From Nitrobacter sp963807355 (GTDB lineage: Bacteria; Pseudomonadota; Alphaproteobacteria; Rhizobiales; Xanthobacteraceae): a stretch of 64,000 nucleotides of DNA. Positions 1 through 9,086 of the stretch are shown one piece after another (position 1 is the first letter of the stretch; each line of letters starts with the position of its first letter). The translations under genes and the position numbers were made by a program. Below the pieces are notes generated by a model. The model saw only the letters and a list, made by a program, of their open reading frames with translations, was not told the origin of the DNA and searched no databases. The stretch lies in assembly GCA_963807355.1 (NCBI GenBank), contig CAWEBX010000013.1, positions 62,001 to 126,000 of the forward strand, in the 5' to 3' direction.

Positions 1-1022
1 TGCTGGTGCGACCGTGAATAAAGCACGGCAACGCTGATAAACCGGTCATGCCCGAGGTCATCGTGTTTTGCGAGCCTTGAGATGTCGACGACTTGAACCT
101 TCTCTTTCAGGGCAGCCTCGCGCACAACGGGATTGTCAACGTCGATGTCGCCCGCGCGCGCTATACCACCGTCAAGAAAACTGGACACTCCAAGCGCACT
201 ATCATCCTTGGAAACCAGAACAAGCAAAGGTGGCTTGAGCGGACCGATCGCTTGGACCTGAGTACGGAACGTTTTTGCGTTGATGTCGGGTGCCGCCAGC
301 ACCACCCGGCTTAGCCGCGCGATAACTCGGTCTTTGCCTTCGATACGAAGCTGGCGCAGAGCCTCAACCGTCAACATGGCACCCATGCTGTGGGCCACCA
401 CCATAATGTCGCTGATCTCAGAACTGCTGCTTAGCATCGTTAGCAAAGCCATCAGATAGTCACGAGAATTGTTTGCCGATTGCTTGTCCATTTCATAAGC
501 ACCTACCAGACCTTGCGACGGCCACGCGAACAGGATCGGAATTCCGTCGATCTTGATGTCCGCTTGCAACTGCGCAATTCGGAACAGCGACTCTTGAAAG
601 GTGTTGTTGAATCCGTGCACGAAAACGAAGGCTTTGTGCTTTTTCCGCCGAGTATTGCCTTGAAGAGCGACGGATTTAAGAAAATCGGCTTCGCTCAGTG
701 AGGCCTGATCCACTACGGCAAAGCTGCTCCCGGGATCGGGAGTTCCGGTCGGCATTTCGATATTGCCGGGCTTGTGGTTCGGGGGTACTGAGACCGCAAA
801 CTTAGCGAAATTGAGCGCATTGGCGAGGTTCGCACTGAACACGTTTACTGACGAACTCTCGCGCTCACGTGTAGTCGCCACATAAATTTGCAGGGTCTTG
901 CCGCCACCCGAGGCTGGCACGGGCGTCAGAACCTCTGAGCCAAGTCTGGCAGCGCAACCGACTAAAAAGAAGGAAAACAGAACTGCGACCGACCAGCCTA
1001 GCGTGCGACTCCAGGTCAACAT
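1..1022 (-). CDS. Lipoprotein alpha/beta hydrolase, DUF900/COG4782-like (3' end outside window)
   Basis: The frame is open from an ATG at 1022 to the window edge, so the C-terminus is missing. The N-terminus is a lipoprotein signal: a hydrophobic run ending in the lipobox LVGC with Cys at residue 23. After it come the landmarks of the DUF900 esterase-like family: a central FVFVHGFNN oxyanion strand-loop and a nucleophile elbow AHSMG with Ser near residue 211. A strand with VSKDD may supply the acidic residue. It is probably anchored to a membrane facing the periplasm. The substrate cannot be told from sequence. A gap of about 175 bases separates it from the next gene on the same strand. Family assignment is fairly sure; function is inference. 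Confidence 0.8.
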   Translation of the reverse strand, partial: MLTWSRTLGWSVAVLFSFFLVGCAARLGSEVLTPVPASGGGKTLQIYVATTRERESSSVNVFSANLANALNFAKFAVSVPPNHKPGNIEMPTGTPDPGSSFAVVDQASLSEADFLKSVALQGNTRRKKHKAFVFVHGFNNTFQESLFRIAQLQADIKIDGIPILFAWPSQGLVGAYEMDKQSANNSRDYLMALLTMLSSSSEISDIMVVAHSMGAMLTVEALRQLRIEGKDRVIARLSRVVLAAPDINAKTFRTQVQAIGPLKPPLLVLVSKDDSALGVSSFLDGGIARAGDIDVDNPVVREAALKEKVQVVDISRLAKHDDLGHDRFISVAVLYSRSHQ

Positions 1023-1198
1023 AGCAACTGACTCCCCGCCAACCCAGGCCGCAGTGATGATTGCTCGTCACTGCCAAGCGTCCAAGCATTTGACTCCAAG
1101 TCCCGCAAAGTCTTTTGTAGAAACTTGGCACGAAATGGAGCAATCCGGCACGTCTGAGAATCTCAGACGCGCCGCTTGGAATTGAATCGCATTCACCC

Positions 1199-1633
1199 CT
1201 ATTTAAACCGGACAGTTACGCCGCCAACTGCAGCCGACACTTCTGCGCCGATCTTGGGGCCGCTAAGCTGCAAGATTACGCCGTTGGCATTCTGCAACTG
1301 AACCCCTGCTGCCCCGGCCGCAATCGCACCGCCAGCTCCGATCGTGCTGTAACTGCCTTCAAACGCAGCCACGTTGTTCAGATTCAGAGCACGTCCAACC
1401 AGTTTGGTTGTCGAGGCTCCGACCGTAAAACCGATATTCATGCCCGAAACAGTGAATGGATAACGCTTGCCTTTGAAGGTAAGCACCCCTTCGCCGCCGC
1501 CGACTCCGACAATGAATCCCCCTTTTGTGAACACGACTGCAACCTGGCCGGTTTCGGCCCGAGATGGCGTGCTAAAACCAGCTACGCCAACAAGCAACCC
1601 AATCAGAGCGGCATTTATGCAAAAGTTTTTCAT
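1199..1633 (-). CDS. Small exported protein, DUF1134/EipA-like
   Basis: This 144-residue protein starts at the ATG at 1633, preceded by AAAGGA at good spacing. A longer frame upstream lacks a credible start. Residues 1-24 form a signal peptide ending near PSRA. The mature part is glycine-rich with the pattern GFIVGVGGGEG, a GKRYPFTVSG strand and NANGVILQLSG near the end. This resembles the small periplasmic DUF1134/EipA family of Rhizobiales, linked in Brucella to cell envelope integrity. I recognise the pattern rather than a specific orthologue. Its downstream neighbour on the strand is the lipoprotein hydrolase, and upstream lies gene debris. Confidence 0.55.
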   Translation of the reverse strand: MKNFCINAALIGLLVGVAGFSTPSRAETGQVAVVFTKGGFIVGVGGGEGVLTFKGKRYPFTVSGMNIGFTVGASTTKLVGRALNLNNVAAFEGSYSTIGAGGAIAAGAAGVQLQNANGVILQLSGPKIGAEVSAAVGGVTVRFK

Positions 1634-1755
1634 GACATTTTCCTTTGAAGGAGATTTGAGAAGGCAGTTACATACGGCAGGAGCGAGCCCGAAGAAACAT
1701 TCAAAACGGCGAGCAAGGTGATTGGCCTGGCCTGAGGCGCAATCAGGTTCCGAAA

Positions 1756-2056
1756 TCAATCAATGATGTGATAGCCGCCGTCGATGTAGAGCACGCTGCC
1801 GGTGATGAGCTTGGCATGCTGACGAGGCTGCGTGCCCCCCTTTTGGGCGAAAAGGCGATCGAATGAAGCAGGAAGTCGAGGTGGCCCCACTCCTTTTCAA
1901 TTTGCCCAAAGACCTTTTCCATCTCGCCCTCGGCCATGACGTCTAGCGGCATGAAGATCGGTGCCTCCAGCGCCTGGGCCAGCGGCCCGACGTGCTTCTT
2001 GGCTTTTTCATTCAGATAGGTGACGGCAAGGTCGGCCCGAGCGCACGAAATTGCGC
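1756..2056 (-). pseudogene. fabI: fabI enoyl-ACP reductase remnant
   Basis: Two frames together give recognisable FabI. Around 1870-2040 one reads a strand with ADLAVTYLNEKAK and then GHLDFLLHSIAFSPK, the Rossmann-fold core of the reductase. After an internal deletion near 1840 the sequence resumes in another frame as LITGSVLYIDGGYHIID and a TGA at 1756-1758, the normal FabI C-terminus. The N-terminal nucleotide-binding segment is lost; FRALG is joined directly to the tail of an acetate kinase. The catalytic Tyr/Lys region is absent, so the product cannot work. It is the last member of a decayed pta-ackA-fabI cassette. Confidence 0.8.
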
Positions 2057-2300
2057 TAACTTTTCGTCGGTGGGGGCATAAACGGGAATACGGCTCCAGG
2101 CGCGAATTTGCCGGCCTGCCGGCATTCTCAGCCGGGTCGAGCGCGATGCCATCTCAGCAATGCAGGCTCGGATGGAAGGGCACGTTTTGCATCCAGCCCT
2201 TGCAGGGCAGCCGCCAGATTTGGGCCGCCCCGGTAGACGAAGTAAGTCGATCGCGAATTCCTCACGTGGGTCTGCGCTGGTTTCAAGTTCGCGCATGTCG
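2057..2300 (-). pseudogene. ackA: ackA acetate kinase C-terminal remnant
   Basis: Pieces in at least two frames match the C-terminal third of acetate kinase. One frame has MRELETSADPREEFAIDL followed by IRACIAEMASR and SRIPVYAPTDEKL. The second frame supplies YFVYRGGPNLAAALQGLDA between them. The order is that of an intact AckA, so frameshifts and small deletions have scrambled one gene. The 3' end is fused to the FabI remnant at about 2056. Everything N-terminal of the ELETSADP motif is missing. This is dead sequence. Confidence 0.75.
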
Positions 2301-2308
2301 TTGGGGGA

Positions 2309-2491
2309 TCACGCCGCGGCAATCGGCGCACTGCTTCGCCGTGCATAGGCGTAAAGTGCGGCGACCGCGGCGGAGGCCATCCGGGCCCGCGTTGAATCAG
2401 CCCGCGACGTCAGCATGATCGGAACGCGCGCGCCGAGCACGATGCCGGCGCTGTCGGCCTTTGCAAAATAGGCAAGGTTCTTCGCCAGCAT
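2309..2491 (-). pseudogene. pta: pta C-terminal remnant (enoyl-CoA hydratase/phosphate acetyltransferase type)
   Basis: The segment encodes MLAKNLAYFAKADSAGIVLG, then ARVPIMLTSRADSTRARMAS and AAVAALYAYARR. This is the characteristic C-terminus of the bifunctional enoyl-CoA hydratase/phosphate acetyltransferase proteins that precede ackA and fabI in Rhizobiales. The rest of the protein (over 400 residues) is absent; upstream codons are unrelated. Position and orientation fit the first gene of a collapsed pta-ackA-fabI operon. Confidence 0.7.
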
Positions 2492-2855
2492 GAACGTATG
2501 AATAATGCCTTCCCGATCATTTTCATTTTGTCCAATACTGACTAATGGGTCAGCCATTTTCGGGGTACAACGTGTTCGATGGCAGGTTTACCGCCGCTAC
2601 CCGCTCCTCACCGAAACCTTGTCGACCATCCTTTCTTCCACGGAGATAATCTTTCTATGGCCTCAAGCACCATACGAAGCCGTCCAAGACCAAGACGTCG
2701 ATAAGCCGGCCGAGGCTAGTGATCGGACCCGTGACGGACAATGCGGAGGCTATGAAGCATAAACCGGTGCTGAAACATGAACATGCCGAGGCAGTTCGCT
2801 CATAGACACCTGCATTGAAACAAGAATTTTCGATCCAGCGGGAGGCAAAAGACCC
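2492..2855. other. Stretch without a recognisable gene
   Basis: This lies between the pta remnant and the acyltransferase start. Short open frames exist on both strands but none shows a family motif, a convincing ribosome binding site or a signal sequence. It may hold further debris of the decayed cassette and the promoter of the acyltransferase gene, but I see no clear elements. Confidence 0.4.
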
Positions 2856-4856
2856 TTGGATTTCAAAACGGTCCGCGACAATGCCGCTAACGTGACGAAG
2901 CCATTTGTTTGGCTGCACGCCAACGTCAAGTACCGGCCAGATCTCGATGGGCTGCGGGCCTTTGCCGTACTTTCAGTTGTGCTCTATCACGCTTTTCCGA
3001 AAGCCGTCAGCGGCGGCTATGTGGGCGTAGATATTTTTTTCGTCATTTCAGGCTTCCTCATCTCGTCAATACTTTTCACTGAAATTACCGAAGACCGCTT
3101 ATCATTCGCAACCTTCTATGGGCGGCGCATCCGGCGCATCTTCCCCGCGCTTAGCGTTTGTATGGCCGCCGTGTTGGCATACGGTTTCGTGTCCCTAACG
3201 CCGTCCGAGCTGGCCCAGCTAGGCAAGCATGTGTTCTTCGGCGCAGGCTTCTTGTCCAACATAGTGCTATGGAGCGAAAGTGGCTATTTCGACACAGCCA
3301 CAAGTCTAAAACCGCTCTTGCACCTATGGTCTCTGGGCATCGAAGAACAGTTCTACATCTTCTGGCCGGCGCTCTTATCGACAGCCTTCCGGATGAAGGT
3401 GAAAATGGGACGCCTGCTAGCCATGTTTTTCGTGGCCTCCTTCGCAATCAACATTTCCCTGTTCCTCACCAACATCGCAGATGACTTCTACCTACCCGTC
3501 TCACGTTTTTGGGAGTTCCTGGCCGGGGCGGCTCTGGTCTGGCGAACCCAGATTGCATTCGCGCGAAATGTCCGGTCCTGGATTTCTTTTGCTGGCTTGG
3601 CCGCGGTGTTGACATCGGTGGCGCTGTTCACGCCAGAGACACGCTTTCCCGGCTGGTCTGCCCTGCTGCCGGTGGCGGGAACAATGGCGGTAATTTTCGC
3701 CGGGCCCGAGGCGCTGGTGAATCGAATAGTCTTTTCCAACCGTGCCGTCATCTTCGTCGGACTGATAAGTTACCCGCTCTATATCTGGCACTGGCCACTA
3801 ATTTCTTATGCTCATGTCATTCGTCTGAGTAAGCCGCCGACGCCCTTGATGGCCACGGCACTTTTGGCTGTCAGTTTCCTGCTGGCTTGGGCCACCTATC
3901 GTTTCATCGAATGCCCCATTCGTTTTGGGGCGCACCGCCACCGTACTCAGATCGTCGCTGCTTCTATGGCGGTGCTCGGTGCCTGCGGCCTGGTCGTCTG
4001 GACCAACGGTGGTTTTTCAGAACGTTTCCCGGCGCTTCCCGGCGTTGACGTGCGGAAGATCGGTGAAGCAAAACTCGACGCCGACTTCAAGCCTACCAAG
4101 GCATGGGGTGTCAAACCGCGACTGGACTTTGGTGGCCAATCTGGGCCACGGCGAGCACAAGGTAGCGTTTAGCGGAGACAGCGTGCTGTTTCATTACGGG
4201 CCCCGCATCCAGCAATTGGCCGATGAAGGACAATTGGCCGTCAACACTTATTTCGTAACAGGTCCTAGATGCCCTCCGGTTCCGAGGTGATCCAGCAAGA
4301 CAAGTTTGCGGGTTGCCGAAATTTGCCTGGCAAATTGATCGACCTCGTGCAGCGTGAGAAGGTGCAGTCGGTGGTGCTGGGTGCTGCTTGGTCAAGCTAC
4401 AGCGCCGAAGGAATGTTGATCGAACGAGAGGGTAGGCATTTGCCCTAAGCATGAAGGAGGGCACGATCGCTTTCTACGCCAATCTTGAAGATTATGTACG
4501 TTTTGTTACAAGGCTACGGAGCAAGGGTCTTTTTAGTGCTGGGGCTCCGCGCTCATCACCGCTTTGATCCCAGCGAGATGGTAACGCGCGGGCTGAACCG
4601 CTTTTCGATCTCTCGGGATGTTGAAGAAGCAGTACCCATCACCGAACTGCGAGCCATCACCGCCGACACCAAACTGCGCGCGGTCGGCGAGCACACTGGA
4701 GCGACGCTACTCGATCCCGTTCCTGACATCTGCGGTAACGGCGAAAGCTGCTCGCCCTTCTTCGGAGCGGGCGAGCCGAAATTCTCAGATGGCACACATC
4801 CACGCCCCATTTTCGTGCGGAAGCATCTTCACTTTCTCGACCCTTTGTTGAAGTGA
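2856..4856 (+). pseudogene. OafA-type acyltransferase with C-terminal SGNH domain, frameshifted
   Basis: Residues 1-380 are a membrane acyltransferase_3 domain: RPDLDGLRAFAVLSVVLYH with the essential His, GYVGVDIFFVISGFLIS, a run of about ten membrane helices, and HLWSLGIEEQFYIFWP. Such enzymes O-acetylate surface polysaccharides. The frame then breaks near 4110. The next frame gives the SGNH block VAFSGDSVLFHYGPR to about 4287. Another frame gives VIQQDKFAGC and ends at TAA 4446-4448. A further frame from about 4485 gives LDPVPDICG and GAGEPKFSDGTHPRP, with the DGxH dyad motif. At least three frameshifts and a stop disrupt the SGNH domain. The transferase part (to 4172) could still be translated. 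Confidence 0.8.
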
Positions 4857-4924
4857 TAGTGGCCGCAGCAGTTGATGCGATGGGTGTCAATCAGAGCCAC
4901 CGTGGGAGATCTCGAAAGAGAACC

Positions 4925-5800
4925 AAAGGAGAAGAAGGCCCCATATTTAACTCTGAAACCGGGGGTCGCCGATGGCGTGTGGCCCAAATGCCCCAGAACT
5001 TGTTTCGGGTCCTTGAAGGCCCGCCGTAGCATTGTGCCGGTGGTGTGCCGCCACGAGTGAACCGGGCTAATTTTCTTACCTCGCCGGGCTCGATGCCGCT
5101 CCATCCGCCGAGTGATCAGCCGGGATGCATAGCCGCGCCTTGGCGTCAGCGAGCCCGGCCAGTTCACCCCGGCACAGGCCGGCCACCGCAAGCTTGCCGC
5201 CATTGGGAAGGTCTCCGGGCGGCAAATCTCCAACTGCGCCGTTTTGAGCAGCAGCAGCGTCTCGTCCTTGGTGAATTCTTGCTCTGCACGCGGGCGCGTC
5301 GGCACGCTTGGCTGGGTTCTCGGTGATCAGCTTATTGTAGGGCATGTTCGCGCCTTGTGCAGCACGGTGTGAACGTGCCTCGGTGTGCTTGCCCAACGGA
5401 CCGCGCTCGCCACCGGGCAACAGCTTACCGTTCTCCAGCAGATCGTCATGGGCTTTGTCGAGGTGGGCTTTGTCGAGCTACGACGCGGACGATTTTTTTT
5501 CATGACGCGCTTAGAGATGCCGATGTTGCTGCGTCGGTAGCCATCGGAAGTTTTTGGGAAGATTTTTCTGGGTCGCTTCCTTGGCATTGATCCATTGACC
5601 GAGATATTCGACCACCGCAATTTTCGTTCACCGCCAACGCGACGCTGCTCAACTTCTTTCTCCACCTTGGTGCGATGAATCTTGGCTTCGTCGTAGGTGT
5701 CGAACGACTTGGTTGCCTGGCGCCGCTCGCCGTCGCCGACGCGCCAGCTACCCGCCAAACAAACGCTTCCGTTTTGTTCTATGCAGAATCGACTTGGACG
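4925..5800 (-). pseudogene. Tyrosine recombinase (phage integrase) remnant
   Basis: Fragments in three minus-strand frames line up as one integrase. Near 5640-5760 is the arm-binding/AP2-like N-terminus (GSWRVGDGERRQATKSFDT). Then comes a core-binding-like TPRHVHTVLHKA near 5340. Next is LAVAGLCRGELAGL near 5180, the box with the first catalytic Arg in recombinases (normally TGLRRGEL). Last is SWRHTTGTMLRRAFKDPKQV with LGHLGH near 5000, the HxxR and second His boxes. Frame changes occur near 5400 and 5230, and the C-terminal Tyr is not recognisable. It is an old integration scar distinct from the integrase at 19-20 kb. Confidence 0.65.
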
Positions 5801-6075
5801 CGGCGAGGATCAAGGGCATCAAGACGGAAGTGGCGGGCCGAGCCCAGATCCGCCCGCGGACTCAGGAACTCATCTACGCGATCATTCAGATCTGGTGCGT
5901 CCCACCAGGGCACAAATCACTGCGCCATCCTCGGCTTCGAGCGGAGGCAATGGAGTGTATGCATATGGAATCAGGCAGCCTCTTCCACTTACAGCTTCAA
6001 CTCAACTGGTTCCGTCCGCAACACTCGCCGGCTAGGAACGACTGATGGCGGAAAGAGGCGCGGGCCGTAGCTGCT

Positions 6076-6375
6076 TTAGTCGCAATTCGACCTGCGTAAG
6101 AGGCCGAAACAGGTACGACTGCCCTGCTTGCCCAACCCGATCAACGTTCCCGGCGCACCGCCTACCGCAGCGGAAGGTACCAAGCGCGAATAATCCTCAA
6201 GTGGCTGCATGCCGCCGGATGAACGGACATGTCCGCGATTTTTCGGCATGTTGGTCGCACAATATGTACCATCAATGATGGGATTGCAGGGCTCTTCGGC
6301 GGCGACGCCGGTGATGAGTAATCCAGCCAGCATGATCGTTACGGGCGGCAGGACCGGCCTCCTCAAGCATCTCAC
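6076..6375 (-). CDS. Small exported protein of unknown function
   Basis: The frame encodes about 99 residues. A GTG start at 6375 gives a basic N-terminus (RCLRRP) and a hydrophobic segment ending AGLLITGVAAEE, a good signal peptide; an internal ATG at 6333 would remove the basic part. The mature protein has CNPIIDGTYCATNMPKNR and a C-terminal CFGLLRRSNC, a four-Cys pattern seen in small exported Rhizobiales proteins of unknown role. It begins 13 bases after the stop of the HdeA-like gene, so the two are probably co-transcribed. The start codon is uncertain. Confidence 0.6.
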   Translation of the reverse strand: MRCLRRPVLPPVTIMLAGLLITGVAAEEPCNPIIDGTYCATNMPKNRGHVRSSGGMQPLEDYSRLVPSAAVGGAPGTLIGLGKQGSRTCFGLLRRSNCD

Positions 6376-6388
6376 CGGCCGCTTGCCA

Positions 6389-6715
6389 TTATTTCTTGAG
6401 TTTTGCCATGACATCTGCGGCATTATCCTTCGGGTTGTCGAGGCATTGCTCAATGAAAGCACTGGTTTGCTTTTCCAGCGCCTCCACGTTGAATTTAGAG
6501 CCGCCGGACTTGCCGAGCAAATAGCCGTGCAGGAAGGCAATCGCTACTTCTCGGCTGGTGTTGGGCTCCCGCATCACGTCCTTGCAGGTGAACAATTCGA
6601 CGGCGCGATCAGTTGCCGTCTGCGCAGCGGCTGTACCAGCCCACAGGCCCGGAATGAGGATGACCGCCGCGCAGCCGGACCACTTCGATTTCATCATGCT
6701 CACCATCATGCTCAC
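6389..6715 (-). CDS. HdeA/HdeB-family periplasmic protein
   Basis: The protein has 108 residues. A signal peptide ends near TAAAQ; starts at 6715 or 6694 are both possible, and the latter gives the more usual MKSKW signal. The mature part has TCKDVMREPN, AIAFLHGYLLGKSG and FIEQCLDNPKDNA: two Cys flanking a helical segment, as in HdeA. HdeA-type proteins are acid-activated periplasmic chaperones in enterobacteria. Rhizobial relatives are abundant but their role is less certain. It is first in a two-gene unit with the exported protein downstream. Confidence 0.75.
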   Translation of the reverse strand: MSMMVSMMKSKWSGCAAVILIPGLWAGTAAAQTATDRAVELFTCKDVMREPNTSREVAIAFLHGYLLGKSGGSKFNVEALEKQTSAFIEQCLDNPKDNAADVMAKLKK

Positions 6716-7198
6716 CTGCTCACTTCGTTGCTGATAAATCCCGCATTTCAGACGAGACGGCCACGCACCTGTCTGAGCCTCACCCGTCGAATGACTAACC
6801 TCCCCAAGTCAGCCATTCAAAGAACTTGATGTCACATGTTTGGACGTCAGGACAGCCCAGGCGGCCAAATGCATACCATGGCCGTCGTTCTGGCGCTCAG
6901 AAGCAGCCTTCTTGGGCTGCACCGTTTATGGATGGATCTCAGCTTTTGCTAGGCGCACGACGCTCGTCGATGCCAAATCCTGATCATGACGAGGCTGCGC
7001 AACTGCAAACCAAAATCCTGTCGCAGTTTACCAAAAGACTCTGCATACCGTCCGAAGGAGCCGAGTGGTCCCGCCGCATCGCTTTGGTTGGTTGGCGCGC
7101 TCACGGAACCGATCTGGCGCGCTCAGGCCCGGCGCGTTTGTTTTCGGCTCGTGGCTGACCGCGGCGATCCGGCGGCACCCGGAAGTTCCGTTTTGTGT
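6716..7198. other. Gene-poor stretch at the probable left edge of the mobile element
   Basis: No frame here shows a recognisable motif. A plus-strand frame running 6986-7741 is open by composition only and is antisense to the phage-type protein at 7199-7719. The left boundary of the element must lie in or beyond this stretch, but I find no direct copy of the tRNA-end sequence present at the right boundary. Confidence 0.4.
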
Positions 7199-7719
7199 CT
7201 AGGAGCCCGACGTGCCTCTCTTCGGCTCGGGGTCAGACACGACGACAAAAATTACCAAAGAGCGGTGGCAATCGCGGTAGAGCTTGCGATGCTTCAATTG
7301 CTCGAACCCGGCTGGTGCGCCTTCGCCGATGCAAACATGTTCGACGGCGCATTCGGCGCCCGCGCTGGCGCGGGCGTGACGCTTAGCCTCGCGGCGGCCA
7401 ACGTCACTGTCAGGATCGACAGGCGTGCCACCGGCGTGGTCGAGGTGGACGGTTTGCGCGGTCGCGGTGCCTCGCAGAAAATATTGTACTCGGTGGTGAG
7501 TTCGGCCCAGCGCTTGCCGGCGGCGAATTCGGCGCGGGTGATTTTCCCGGTGAGATGGACGCGCCCAAGCATGGATCCGAACTGGGGATCGCGCAGTCCG
7601 GTCGTGGCGGCGTCGAATAGCCGGCACATCTCGGTTGGCGGTAGGAGTTCGACGGCCCCGGCGCGCGAGGCGCGGCCGTTCGGTTCTCGAATGACATTGC
7701 ATCGGCGGCGCGACATCAA
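7199..7719 (-). pseudogene. Phage-island hypothetical protein, frameshifted
   Basis: The first frame (from 7719) reads RRRCNVIREPNGR, PPTEMCRLFDAATTGLRDP and MLGRVHLTGKITRAEFAAGK. It loses sense after EAPRPRKPSTST near 7430. Another frame continues HAGGTPVDPDSDVGRREAKR to the stop at 7199. I recognise the layout from small proteins of Bradyrhizobium prophages and islands, whose function is unknown. The shift splits one gene of about 165 codons. Confidence 0.5.
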
Positions 7720-7803
7720 GGAACGGCCTCCATCGTGCTGAATGGAGGAAGTTGTACGCCAGCTTTGGATTGATGTCTCAGATTAAGTGATGGAGGCAAG
7801 CTC

Positions 7804-8115
7804 ATGGGATGGTGGAGGAAAACTAGACCAAGTCTGATCTTGGAGACCAAGCGCTCATCGTGGCGGCACATTTGGGAGCAGGAGATGAAAGAGCGGTTTA
7901 CCCGCGTGGGTAAACCGGCGCTCAACAAGGAGCCGATTATGGAAACCCCGGTAGAAGCGGCTCCAGAGCGGGACATTACACAGAAGGCATTTGCCGAAGA
8001 GGCTTCACTGGACGAGGTAGAGGAACTGGCTCCGCCCCGACAGCATGCCGACTGGCGAGTGATTTGCTGTGCGGTGCTATGTTACCGAAGTCGAATTTTT
8101 TTGGAAAAAATATAA
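7804..8115 (+). CDS. Hypothetical protein, doubtful
   Basis: An open frame of 103 codons; a shorter start at 7885 (MKERFTRVGKPAL) is also possible. The middle part (EEASLDEVEELAPPRQ) is acidic and looks protein-like, but the last 15 residues are odd, as if a frameshift extended it. No domain is recognised. A perfect 10-bp inverted repeat at 7894-7917 falls inside it. It could be a broken island gene or chance. Confidence 0.25.
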   Translation: MGWWRKTRPSLILETKRSSWRHIWEQEMKERFTRVGKPALNKEPIMETPVEAAPERDITQKAFAEEASLDEVEELAPPRQHADWRVICCAVLCYRSRIFLEKI

Positions 8116-8470
8116 AGAGGCTCCCCGCCCGCCTAAGCAAACCGGCCTTCCCGTTCGACCACCCCCTCCCCCTACCCTCACCTCGTGAAAGCCTCGCGCA
8201 ATGATGTTCACCGCTGACACGTTCGCCGAGCCGATCGGACTCGCTTGTCGCCCTCGTTGATTGATCCGATCGCACGAGGGCAGGCCGTCCATTCTCCCCG
8301 CGCTCGTTGTTCATTGGTCCGCCGGGTTGATCTCTGATCCTGGATCCAGGGCGGATGCTCGCGCTTGTTCGGGCGGCCGTGCATATTTCATGAATTGTGC
8401 ACAAAATTATCGACTTTGATTTCGCTTCAGTATTTCTGTGCATAAACTAGGTGCATAAGTGGAGGCTGAA
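8116..8470. promoter_or_regulatory. Upstream region of the serine recombinase with GTGCATA repeats
   Basis: The left part shows no gene. From 8379 to 8457 there are three copies of GTGCATA (8379-8385, 8438-8444, 8451-8457) and a perfect palindrome TTGTGCACAA (8395-8404) sharing the GTGCA core. The sequence around them is AT-richer than its surroundings. Serine resolvases commonly bind inverted sites just upstream of their own gene and repress it, so these are candidate resolvase sites or operators. That role is inference from position and repetition. Confidence 0.35.
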
Positions 8471-9025
8471 ATGCGGCTGCTAGGTTACGCGAGAGTGTCG
8501 AGTGACGGCCAGTCTCTGACCGCCCAGCTTGCCGAGTTGAAGGGGGCCGGTTGCGTCGAGATTTTTCAGGAGAAGGTCAGTGGAGCCAAGTCCGATCGCA
8601 AGCAATTGGCGCGTGCGATCGCACGGCTCGACGAAGGCGACGTGCTGATCGTGACACGGCTTGATCGTCTCGCCAGATCCACGCGAGACCTGCTGAATGT
8701 GCTCGACAGCGTAGCGACGAAAGGTGCCGGCTTCCGTTCGTTGCGCGATGCATGGGCCGATACCACGACAGCACACGGACGGCTGATGCTGACGGTGCTG
8801 GGTGGCTTGGCCGAATTCGAACGTGAGTTAATCCGCAGCCGTACCGGTGAAGGCCGGGAGCGGGCCAAGGCGCGCGGCGTGGTGATGGGCCGTAAACCTA
8901 AATTGACGAACCACCAGCGCCGGGAAGCCATTGCGCGACGTGATGCCGGCGAAAGTCTTGTGGATATTGGAGCGAGTTACAACGTCTCGCATTCAACCAT
9001 TTCGCGGCTATGTGGCCAACTATAA
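8471..9025 (+). CDS. Serine recombinase (resolvase/invertase family)
   Basis: The 184-residue protein starts at ATG 8471, six bases after GGAGG; an earlier start adds four residues and has no such site. Residues 3-12 are the catalytic strand LLGYARVSSD with Ser10 as nucleophile. RLDRLARSTRDL carries conserved Arg residues, and GLAEFERELIRSRTGEGR begins the long E helix. Residues about 140-184 are a resolvase-type HTH (SLVDIGASYNVSHSTISRL). All landmarks of a small Tn3/Pin-type enzyme are present. It probably resolves multimers or inverts DNA of the surrounding element. It is on the opposite strand from most element genes. Confidence 0.9.
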   Translation: MRLLGYARVSSDGQSLTAQLAELKGAGCVEIFQEKVSGAKSDRKQLARAIARLDEGDVLIVTRLDRLARSTRDLLNVLDSVATKGAGFRSLRDAWADTTTAHGRLMLTVLGGLAEFERELIRSRTGEGRERAKARGVVMGRKPKLTNHQRREAIARRDAGESLVDIGASYNVSHSTISRLCGQL

Positions 9026-9086
9026 ATCACCAAAAACCCCTTTGTTTATAGGGTTTCATGCGTGTTTGTGATGCACTTCCGGTGCA

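Noticed and set aside
7092..7123. Two copies of TGGCGCGCTC matching the tRNA end sequence as a possible left attachment site
   Set aside because: They are in inverted orientation to the right site, only 10-11 bases match, and direct repeats are required for attL/attR.
6986..7741. 251-codon plus-strand open frame
   Set aside because: It is antisense to a recognisable phage-type protein, has no family motif and reflects GC-rich composition.
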